Below, piece by piece: positions 49,001-58,450 of a stretch of DNA of 64,000 nucleotides. The position numbers and the translations under genes are program-made. The stretch spans positions 28,551,535 to 28,615,534 of the forward strand of contig OZ020520.1 of the NCBI GenBank assembly GCA_963971425.1. Reading direction: 5' to 3'. Within the stretch, counting starts at the first letter, position 1. The number at the start of each line of letters is the position of its first letter. Below the pieces are notes generated by a model. It had not been told where the DNA came from, searched no databases, and saw nothing but the letters and a program-made list of their open reading frames with translations. This DNA is from Bryoerythrophyllum caledonicum (lineage: Eukaryota; Streptophyta; Bryopsida; Pottiales; Pottiaceae).

Positions 49001-50598
49001 CTATCGCAATATTTGAGAAGGCGTTCCTGCCCACGTTTATGAACATCATGAGTCATTTGCCCGTTCATCTTGTGCAACAGCTTTTCACGTGCGATCCAGT
49101 TTATTGCCGTTGGATGTACCCAATTAAACGGGAGATGAAGACGTTGAAGGATTACGCGCGGACCTTTGCTCACCCGAAAGGAAGCATTGCCAAAGGTTAT
49201 CGCATGGACGAGACACTTGGTATGTGTACGGAGTACCTGCGGCAGCACCGAGGCACAACTCATCGGATCTTTGACCCAAACGAGGATGCAACAATGAACG
49301 ACGAAATTCTTCATTCAAACTGCCAACAGAAACGCAGAATGTCTGATGACTTCAGATCTCCCGCGCATGCGTTTGTTTTGGACAATGCGAAGTGCTTAGA
49401 GGAATGGCAAGAGTGAGTGGCATCATGAACTATACTCAGAAATTGTTGAGGCCGTCATTCCAACTTCAGAATTCAGTTACAGACCCTTAATCAAGTCCCG
49501 TGCATCGTTTCGTCCTCCGTTTCAGGAGACATCGCAATTTACGTCTAGGAAGACATTCTTCCAGCTTTGGACATATCATGAGACATCTACATCTACGTCT
49601 AGGAAGACATCCTCCGAGCTTGGGGGTGTGTTCATCAATCGAGGGCGACGTCTCTGCGGACATTGGATTTTTGCTTTTATTGTGCAACTATCATTTTTGG
49701 TAATGTTGCACTCACTCCATTGCTCTACTGCAGGAAGTATGCTTTGGCTAGAGGTCACAGGTGGCAGGATCGGGAGGCATATCGCCGCCGTCATCGTCGT
49801 CGACATCGGCGTGCTCTCTTGCGTTATTCCCATGAGATGTCCGAGTTGCCACTATTCCCGGCATGGGTGACTCAGAAAGTGGAGGCATTGTAGGATGCAG
49901 GCGAAGACGTTGCCCAAGACGTCCAACAGTACACGCAGCCCCCTAAGCGGTTCGCCGTGACATACAAGCGGATGCATGCATTTGGACAACACTTCCGGGT
50001 CCGCAGTGCTGAAAGTGGGTTAGTCACGTATGACTCTTGTGTACTTGGAACATTCAGTCAACAACTGCGATGGGGACTATGCAATGGACAGCTTCTTGAG
50101 CGGGTGGATGAGTATGTGGCCTACATTGACGAGATTCTCGAGCTGGATTATCGAAACCATTGCACTACCGTTCTTGTTTGTGACTGGGTTCGTCCAACAA
50201 CAGATGCTCGGTCTCCTAATATGAAGAGAGATGAGTATGGATTCTTGGTGGCAAACTTCAATCACATGGATGGAAGAGTCCACAGTAATTCGTTCGCGTT
50301 CTCGATGCATTGTCAATAGGTTTTCTTTTCAGACGACCCAAATACACTAGGATGGAAGATTGTATGCCGCGTGGATGTCAGAGGAAGAAGGGGGTCTTTG
50401 CCGCTGGGCGGAAGTGGCGGTACACTATTGAACATGGGAGACGACGTGCACTTCACGGGTTTGCAGCCAGAAGTCCGGGAAGAGGAACCTTTGCGAGAAG
50501 AGGGAGGGGTGTACGTTGTTGTCGTTCCGGAGCGTAGGAGGAATAAGAGTCCCGCTGGACTAGATGTCGTGTTAGAGGTTCTCAGTCGCAAAGTCTAG
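46015..50598 (+). pseudogene. CACTA transposase, TNP2 family, with DUF4218- and DUF4216-like parts
   Basis: Four exons (46015-48012, 48231-48578, 48859-49412, 49734-50598) with consistent phases and GT-AG introns, about 1254 codons. In order: a transposase-associated CPCRNC zinc motif (about residue 110), an acidic ED-V rich linker, then CPEGC...CPTCGKGR. The TNP2 core follows (FPLIPRLQRLW, ALDGVNPFKL, STWPVLI.IYNLEPW, then RYLPRHHPYQ), then LDAMHCEKNFCEN and HDYHVLM. The DUF4218-like part has IVPIAVRNVL, MSHLPVHLV and RWMYPIKREMK, and the DUF4216-like part has EILELDYRN, CDWV and VFFSDDP. It would cut and rejoin the CACTA ends in the nucleus. It is broken by TAG 46150, TAG 47095, TGA 47785, TAG 48573, TAG 48576, TAG 49891 and TAG 50317, all in the coding frame. 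The start is the first in-frame ATG, and the family N-terminus is variable. Confidence 0.9.
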
Positions 50599-50829
50599 TA
50601 CGACTATATGGACGTCAACATGGACGTCTTCATCTATGTGTATCAATCGTCCGTTTGTACGTCTCTTGGGACGTACAGTTGAATGCAATATTACTGTTCC
50701 CAGATACAGTTGTCTTCAAATTTAAGAACTCTTATCATTCAAGTGTCCTTTCTATCTAACGTTCCTGAAATACAACACTATAAGGTTTTTATACCTTTCC
50801 GTCTCAATTCTTTTTCCGTTTATTAAAGA

Positions 50830-52200
50830 ATTTTGTTGGGTTCCATTTTAACCCTCTCCCCTTGAAGGTTTAACGTTTTTTTTCCCATTCAAACCTCACA
50901 TTATACACATTTATAGATTTTCTCCTTCAATTCTTTTTTTTATCTAATAAAAACACTTGTTTGAGAATTATTGGCATATGGAAACACTCAATTTTTTTTT
51001 TAATTTTGTGCACTCCCCATGGAGGAGTGCTCCCACATTTTTTTGGTCATTCCAACTCCCACATTTTCTTTTATTTCATTCCATCTCACACAGTTTTTAT
51101 TTTTTCATTCCAACTCCCACATTTTTGTTTCATTCCAACTCAGAGTCATTTTTTTTATTTCATTCCAACTTCCACTCAATTTTTTTCATTCCAACTCCCA
51201 CATTTTTTTTTATTTCCAACTCCCACATTCTTTTTTATTTCATTCCAACTCCCACATTTTATTTTATTTTCATTCTAACTCCCACATTTTAATTGATTTC
51301 ATTCCAACTCCCTCATTTTTTTTTCCACCCTAAACCTCACATCATATAGCTCTATAGGTTTCCCCCCTCAATTCATTTCTCAATTTAATTAAAGTATTTG
51401 TTTTAGAATTATTAGCATATGGAAACTCTCCAAAAAAATTTTGTGCACTCTCCATGGAGGAGTGCACATTGAAGGTTCCATTATTTTTTTCATTCAAAAC
51501 TCACATTATACAATTTTATAGGTTTCCCCAGTGAATCCCTTTTTTTCTTAATAAAAACATTTTTTTGGGAATTATTGACATTAGAAACACTCCCTTTATT
51601 TTTTTAATTTGTGCACTCTCCATGGAGGAGTCGGGATTGAGGGTTTCATTTTATTTTCCATTCCACCCTCACAGTATTCAATTGTATAGGTTTCTCCCCT
51701 CAATCTCTTTTTTAATAAAAGTATTTTCCTGAGAATTATTACCATATGGAAACACTCCATTTCTTTTCTTATTTTGTGCACTACCCATGGAGGAGTGCAC
51801 ATTGAAGGTTCTATTTTTTTTCTCATTCCAACCTCACATTATACAATTTTATAGGTTTCCCCCCTCAAACCTTTTTTTTATTTAATAAAAGCATTTGTTT
51901 GGGAATTATTGGCATATAGAAAGACTCCATTTGTTTTTTAATTTAGTGCACTCCCAATGAAGGAGTGCACACTGAATATTTTTTTTATTCTTTCATTCAG
52001 ATGTCACATTATAAGATTCTATATGTTTCCTCCGCCGATTCCTTTTTTTTTAAATGAAAGTTTTTTTTCCATTTTTTACATATGGAACCAATGCATTCAT
52101 TTATTTATTTAAGTCTCTCCTCATGAAGTAGTGCACACATAATGTAATGATTTTGTGTTCTTCAAATCTCACATTATAAGGTTTTCTGGGTTTCCCCCAC
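50830..52200. repeat. 168-bp tandem array with GTGCAC palindromes, right subterminal
   Basis: Each unit has a T-rich stretch, CTCACATTATA, TATAGGTTTCCCCC, GAATTATTGGCATATGGAAAC and a near-palindrome TGTGCACTC...GAGTGCACA centred on CCATGG. Palindromes lie near 51006, 51442, 51610, 51776, 51947 and (eroded) 52111, so the usual period is 164-171. The first gap is longer because about 260 bases of a 20-30 bp repeat (CATTCCAACTCCCACATTTT, 51048-51320) are inserted. Confidence 0.88.
51048..51320. repeat. CATTCCAACTCCCACATTTT minisatellite
   Basis: About ten to twelve degenerate copies of CATTCCAACTCCCACATTTT with varying T-run lengths. It sits within one unit of the 168-bp array and is absent from the other units, so it is a local expansion. 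Confidence 0.88.
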
Positions 52201-52597
52201 CAATCCCTTCTTTTTGGCTGAATGGTGGATTTTTCACATTTAATGATATATGAAAAAAAATTGATACCCATCTCCTAGTGTGAAGGGGTGTATTTCCATT
52301 CTCAGTTTTTCCGAAGTGGGCAGCACTATGTTCAATGAAGACTGCCCCCCTGCCCGTCAGGACTAGCGGGAACAGTCCCTTATGTTGACGTGGCAGGGGC
52401 GCGTTCTCCGAGATGTCCTTTAAAAAATCCTGCTGTCCTTTTTGACGTCTCAAGTGTCAGGATGTTTTTTTGGACGTCTACGCGGATCCAGCTACGTCCT
52501 CACCTATTCAGCTTGATGTCCCAAAAAAACAAGGAATCTGGGCCGGGTCTTCAATCTTTTTTGACGTCCTGTAGGATGTCCAAAAATACGCGGGGGC

Positions 52598-52626
52598 GTC
52601 TCAAAAACCCCTGTTTTCTTATAGTG
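52598..52626 (-). repeat. CACTA right terminal inverted repeat
   Basis: The reverse complement starts CACTATAAGAAAACAGGGG, differing from the left end at about three of 29 positions. The preceding 230 bases carry many GATGTCC / GACGTCC words (for example 52410, 52478, 52515, 52562, 52575). Confidence 0.9.
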
Positions 52627-53275
52627 CTTTTCGGGCAACCCGGGGTACTACGATGTTGCCGTCGGTGCAGCAGGTTTCGCCAGTGATATCCACGGATCCA
52701 GAGGAGCTCGGAGTCCTCGAGCACTTCCCCAACGTCATGGGGTGCTGCGGACTGCTCGAGGTCGCATAGGGCGTGAAGGACGTCAAGCTGGTGGTGGAGC
52801 TCCTCGGAACTCTGGACAATCTATACAACGACACGATCTTCGCCCATCCCAAAATCTGGGGTGTACCGGAATGGCAACGCACCTACGCGTTTGCAAGCGG
52901 AGTTGTGAAGACGGCAGAGCAAAAGGACGAGATCTTGGGGACGAATTCACGAAGGGAGCTGATCCGAAGGAAGGGTACAACACCGACGACTTGTGGCATC
53001 AAGACGCCCAGATTGTGATAAGATTCCTTAATCCCATCTTCCATCCGGGAAAGCCGAAGAGGGTGGTATCTGAATGGGCAGCCACGATCTTGGGGTCAAT
53101 GAGGAGGAAGTTGTCGGTAGATTGGGTGTCGCTTATGAGCGACATGGTCACCCAAATGAGGGGCTTCTTACAGCCTAACTTGTTGCTATATTACATGGTG
53201 TGTGGTTTCGGTATATTTGAACCGACAATTTGGTGGTTTTGGATTCGAGGATTTAGTTTGAAAGTAGAATTTTAG
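52627..53275 (+). pseudogene. Right part of the ORF split by the CACTA element
   Basis: After the CTT target duplication the frame from ATG 30315 resumes and runs to an in-frame TAG near 52768. It then stays open in the same frame to about 53018 (VKLVVELLGTLDNLYNDT, IWGVPEWQRTY). A second frame, to 53275, continues coding-like sequence (FLNPIFHPGKPKRVVSEW). So there is one stop and one frameshift besides the insertion. I do not recognise the family. It may be a retrotransposon gag or a lineage-specific gene. The GC-rich, codon-like composition contrasts with the AT-rich flank after 53276. Confidence 0.45.
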
Positions 53276-54084
53276 AGCTTGTTGATTCCTCCCCTTAGAG
53301 CTTGCGTGCTTGGTAGTGCTTTACAAGTAATAGAACCCCTGATACTCTACTAGTTATATAACTTTTTGGAGCTTTGCTACTAGATATTATTCTGTAGGGT
53401 TAGGTGGCATATTCGAATCGAGGACTAAACAATAGGATAATCATTTGTGTGCAGATAGCAAGTGGAAACGGGCCTGTGGCCACTGGCCGCATGTGTGAAA
53501 AGAATCCTTAAGGTGATTTTTGATCTTGGCAATGGAAAGGGTAGTCAAAAATTTATCTCTTTGCAAAGGAGGGGCTAGGATAATGGTAAAACAAAAGCAC
53601 ATCATGATGATACTATTTTATAGGTTCTAAAATTTTGATAAAAAAGTAGGGCATTTTGTGTGTCGTTACAGATAATGCGAGAACTCAGAACAAATTTAGG
53701 ATCAGGTGCCACATAATTGTGATAAACAATATCTTTGCCCAATGAAGAACAAGTTGTAGACTCATTGGATTTATTTAATACCGTGTGTTGTAGTGGTAAT
53801 GAAGTATTTCTGAAGAAAGAGTAAGACTTTAAAGGGATCACTCATTTGACCTATTCGTATTTTTGCTAACCAATTCATTCCTATAGATCAGTTGCCTCTT
53901 AGCATTGAGCAAAATGGTGGCAAAGAGAGTATTGTGTGGTTATTGAAATTTTACAAAAGAAGCTGGTACGTTCATTTGAAGTATTCAAAGACTTCTTAAC
54001 TTACATTGATCTCTTATTTTCATTGTTATTATGCATGAACATCTTTCTTATTTTCACTCAGTATCTACTATACTAATTTATATG
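53276..54084. other. AT-rich spacer, nothing recognised
   Basis: No coding signal or repeat I can support between the split ORF and the large palindrome. Confidence 0.4.
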
Positions 54085-57000
54085 AGTTTACCATTGATTT
54101 CTGTGGGCTCCAAAATCGGCTCACGATGACAAAAGGGCCACACAACTCACATATGCAGGTTAGGAAGTAGTAAAGTGGGTTAACCGATAGAATTAACCCA
54201 TGATTTTTTGCTAAAATGGCCAATTGGCCTTTTAGCCTACCAATTCTCAATTTAGAAACCATATTATGGCAATCAAGATTTTTATATGGTTAACCAAAAA
54301 ATAAATAGAGTAGGAAAAATAAAGTTTAAAAAAAAACAATGGAAATGATAAAAAGGAAAGAATGGAAGAAGGAATGACCTCCTACCAAGTCGGAGACCAT
54401 GAGGAGCCTCAGTGTTTTAAACACAATTAAGAGGGGTGAGATGAGAAGAAGAATGAAGAATTATGATGAGGAGAAAAAGAAAAGAATGAGGCTTGAAAAG
54501 CCTATTAAAAATTAATTAAGACAAGCTAAAATGACTTAAGGCAAAACCCTCCACCAATCACTAATTAATTAAACATAGTCCCATGCAAGGCGGTCCAAGG
54601 TTAGATAGGTTTAGGTGGAATTAGAACCCTTGAATTAGTTAAAGGGCCTCAATTATTGTTGACCATGTGCACATCATGTGACATGGGGTTAAAATTATTA
54701 GTGGAAGTATTCTTAGGTTAGTAGACGCACCTCCCTTGTTGTTGCAAGGGTGGCTAGGAATTAATTAGCTTTTAGTTACGATTTTTTTAGTGTGGCTATT
54801 AATGTGGCAACGAAAGTGGCGGCTGTAAACGACAAAGGAATACGAAGAGCCGTTGGGAGCGAAAGACTCTGGAGAAGGGACTCCCCGAGACGCTCTCGTT
54901 CGAAGCCAGAAGACTGAGATTTGAGGAAAGAGGACTAGACGAGGTTGAGAGAATGAGGAAGGAGCCAGAAACCTCGGCTGGTAGGAGAGTGCAATTAGGT
55001 TAGACCCGTGAAGGAAGAAGAGCACAAAGATCACGAGCAAGGAGACGAACACGAAGATCACCGAGAGCTGCGAGAAGGAGACGCGAACACGAAGATCACG
55101 GAGAGCTGCAGAGAGACGAAGATCACGAGAAAAGGGACGAACACGAAGATCACCGAGAGCTGCAGAGAGACGAAGATCACGAGGAAAGGGACGAACACGG
55201 AGATCACCGAGAGTTGTAGAGAAGAGAAGACACGAACACGAAGATCACAAAGAGCTGCGAGAAGGAGACACGAACACGAAGATCACCGAGAGCTGTAGAG
55301 AAGGGGACGAACACGAAGATCACTGAGAGGTGCAAAGAAGGAGACACGAACATGAAGATCACCGAGAGCTACAAAAAGAAAACACGAACACGAAGATTAT
55401 TAAAAGCTGCAGAGAAGGAGACACGAACACGAAGATCACAAACGCAAGGAGCTGAGCTACAGTGAGGAGGAGAAGGTCACAAAACAAAGATCACGAGCAA
55501 AAAGGTTCCGAAGAGCTGAACATAAAAACAAGACGACGGCAGAGGATGAACTGTAGTGCCGGATCAGGGAGCCTTCCCACCCTACTTGTTAATCTCAATT
55601 TGTGAATGTCGTTGCGTTGCAACTATTGCATGTCGTAGGGGAGGAACCATTAATTTACTGTCTTCAACAATTGTGCGGAAGAACTACTGAATTTATGGCA
55701 GAATTAGGGTTTCTCAAATCTAAAATTAGTTAAAGTAAATCCAAAGAATTTAACTAAATGGTGAAAGTGTTTGCATAACAGTGTCCATGAGTAACAAAGT
55801 CATATATGAGAGTGTGTGTTAATGTGTGCATGTGATTATATGGTTTATGATTGATGTGACTGAATGTGTTCAGTGATGGTACTATTGATCGCATGCCTGA
55901 GAATCCATGTATGAGTTGGTTGATTGATTCAGTGATTCTATTGTGTTAAGCACAAAAATCTAGTAAGGGCAGAAGGAAAATACGTTAAAATCAGAGACTC
56001 AGAGTTATGAACAAGGAGATAAGTGGAACAAAGTTCTGGAGTATTAAAGGTGTCTGTCTGCTGTCGACTGTTGTGAGAGTCGTATCTTGGTCTAAATTTG
56101 GTCTTGAATGGTCTAATCAAGTGAACACGGACGTGTTGAACCCTCTGAAACAAAAAAATATTGAAAACGATAAGGTAAAAGTTATGAATGTTTAAAGTCC
56201 GGTTGAAGGGTAAGGCAAAATTCATTTTTAAAATCACTTGTGATAACCAAATTCCACTTAGCCACATCACAATCCACTATAGCATAGCGTGAGGTATGCA
56301 TGAATGGTCTTGATTGTTGATTGTACAAAAGGCTGAATCCCTGAAGTAGGGTCTTGTGTTCAAGATAAGCTTCCCATTAGGGGGGGTTGATTTGGATCAC
56401 AGTTTCTTATGTAGATCTTACGGTAACCATGGGTTTTTTAAGAATGCCGTGGATGTTTTTATATTTGTCATTCTTGAGAAATCTCTTGTATGTTGAATAT
56501 ACTCGTTCACATTTTTATGTACTTGTGTTTGTTTCATATAAGAGCCTGTGAGCTAAATAAACCCCCCTAGCGAGTGGCTTATCTTGAACACAAGACCTTA
56601 AATCAAGGATACAACCCCTTACACAACCCCCATTGGAACCAGCCATTCATACCATACATGAAGCATAGTGATTGATGTTGTAGTTGCTTGAGATTTAATG
56701 AACAATCGGTATTGTTATGGCTGAATTAAGCCTTATCTTATGTCAAAATTTCAAACATGCATAAGTTTTGCTTCAATGCTTCGTTTTCAACGTTTTTTGG
56801 CTTGGGTGGGTTTAGCTCGGCTTTATGAACTTGGCTAGACCCTCCAGGACCAGGTTTAGACCAAGGTACGATCCTGACAGCAAAGGACAGCAGACAGACC
56901 CGGCTCTTGGTTCCACAACTTGTGTTTACCTTGTCTCTTTTATGACAACTCTTTTTTTCAAGTTTTTATCATCAATCCTCACTAGTTTTTTGTGCTTAAC

Positions 57001-58450
57001 ACAATGGCAACGTTCAATTAACCAAACGAATTAAATTCGGACTCACAGCCATGCGACCAGAAGTGCAACACTCAATACGTACATTCACTTAAGTCATGCA
57101 CTATATGATTCATGCATACATCATGCACATTCACAACTAGGGGTCTCACTCATGCATATGACACGCATACTTATCAGTTGAATTTAACTCTTTGTATTGA
57201 CCTAAACCGACTTAGGTTTGAATCCCTAGTTCTCTTGTAATTTGAGCAGCGCTTTCGCGCAATCTTTGTAGACAGTAAAATTAGGGTTCCTTCCTATTAC
57301 ATGCTGAAAACGATAATGAACAAGTTCAAGAGAAGAAAAAAGCTCACTGATCCCGCCTAAATCATCCTCTGCCATTTGATGGTAACTTCGTGATCGAGCT
57401 CGTCTTCCCTCTCTGATGCTCTTCATTCCGCACCCTGTATCTTCGTCGTCACAACTCCGATCTGCACGCTCTTGAGCTTGTTAGAAAGCCAACGCTCTGA
57501 TCTAACTATTCTCTAATTTTCGTAACAATTGAATGAAAATCCAGTCTACAAGAGGGGAATTCTTGGACCCTACCTGTTCTCTCTCTTCCCACACACCTTC
57601 TCTCGATTTCCTAGCTTCTACACCTCTCAAATGAGCGACCTCCCAGGAGGTAACCCCAAGGCTTCTTACTCCCTTCTTCGTTCGCCAAGGTCGCTCCCGT
57701 AGATCTTTTGAATGCTCCAGCCGTCATCTTGGATGCCACTACTTATGGCACACTCTAAAAAACATAAAACTACCTACTAATTCCTTGTAAGGCACCTTTA
57801 CAATAACGAGGGAAGTGTCACATCTAACTTCGGAATACTCTATTTTTTTTCTTTACCTCGTGTTACGTGATGTGCGCATGATCAACAATAAGTGAGCCAT
57901 CTAACTATTTCAAGGATACTAAATCTATCTACCCTACCTAACTTGAATAACCCTTACGTGGAGTTATGCTAATTTAATTAGTATTGGTGGAGGTTTTACC
58001 CAAGTCATTTTGACCCCTTTCTTACCATTTTTTAATGGGCTTTAAATCCTCACTCTATTCTCTTCCTCGTCACCATCATTCGCCCAACCTCTCCTATTTT
58101 TTGCGTGGTTAAATTACCGTGGCTTCTTCGCGATTTCCGAATTGATAGGAGGTAATTTCCTCTACATCACTTCTCTTTCTAACTCTTCTATTGTTTTTAT
58201 TTATTATTTTAAAAAAAAATCAATCATATGTTTGTTTTTTTTTTCTATTTTTTTATTAACCACATAAAAATCTTAGTTGCCATAATGTGGCTCCCACTCT
58301 AAGAATTAGTGGATGGAAAAGGTAATTGGCCATTTAGGTAAAAAATAATGGGCTAATGCATTGGATAAGCCCTTTCTACTTTTTTTTAACCACAATGCGT
58401 ACGTTGTGTGGCCCATTTGTCACCGAGCCCATAGTAACATGAGTAATACT
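54085..58450. repeat. 4.4-kb imperfect palindrome (foldback element)
   Basis: The left arm (about 54085-56470) is the reverse complement of the right arm (about 56473-58450). Matching pairs, left and right: AGGGCCACACAAC (54134) with GTTGTGTGGCCC (58403); TGGCCAATTGGCC with GGTAATTGGCCA (58321); AAAATGACTT (54528) with AAGTCATTTTGA (58003); TTACTGTCT (55656) with AGACAGTAA (57270); GTTAAGCACAAAAA (55948) with TTTTTGTGCTTAAC (56987); GTCTTGTGTTCAAGATAAGC (56351) with its inverse at 56578. The centre is near 56471. The left arm is about 400 bases longer, accounted for by the minisatellite at 55.0-55.4 kb. Long foldback elements of this kind are known for Mutator-like and FB-type transposons; no transposase or clear target duplication is seen, so the class is open. 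Confidence 0.85.
55047..55440. repeat. 38-bp minisatellite in one palindrome arm
   Basis: GAACACGAAGATCA recurs at 55047, 55085, 55139, 55193 (GGAGATCA variant), 55234, 55272, 55309, 55348, 55386 and 55425. Spacing is mostly 37-41, with two 54-base steps that contain an extra GACGAAGATCACGAG. The consensus encodes an open Lys/Thr/Arg-rich frame (for example 55008-55298), but this is a consequence of the repeat. Confidence 0.9.

Larger units (their letters stand above)
30334..52626. mobile_element. 22.3-kb CACTA (En/Spm) DNA transposon
   Basis: The left end is CACTATAAGAAAACA at 30334 and the right end is its inverted match ending at 52626; about 26 of the 29 terminal bases agree. Both sides carry CTT (30331-30333 and 52627-52629), a 3-bp target duplication as CACTA elements make. 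Inside are a TNP2-type transposase (46015-50598, +), a TNPA-like gene (about 31322-34700, -), a 2OG-Fe(II) oxygenase gene (39061-42160, -), a GC-rich island (42.35-43.33 kb) and tandem arrays near both ends. The transposase has several premature stops, so the copy is dead unless mobilised in trans. The element interrupts an ORF, which independently confirms both borders. Confidence 0.92.

Noticed and set aside
21171..50317. Reassigned TAG/TGA codons or U-to-C RNA editing that would rescue the stops
   Set aside because: U2AF35 and FLIP in the same window read normally with no internal stops. U-to-C editing is known from organelles of some seed-free plants, not nuclear transposons. Methylation-driven C-to-T decay is simpler.
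50957..51333. Three overlapping Phe/Ser/His-rich frames of about 105 codons
   Set aside because: By-products of the T-rich CATTCCAACTCCCACATTTT minisatellite; all three frames are open because the repeat lacks stops.
55008..55298. Thr/Lys/Glu repeat protein
   Set aside because: Direct by-product of the 38-bp minisatellite inside a non-coding palindrome.
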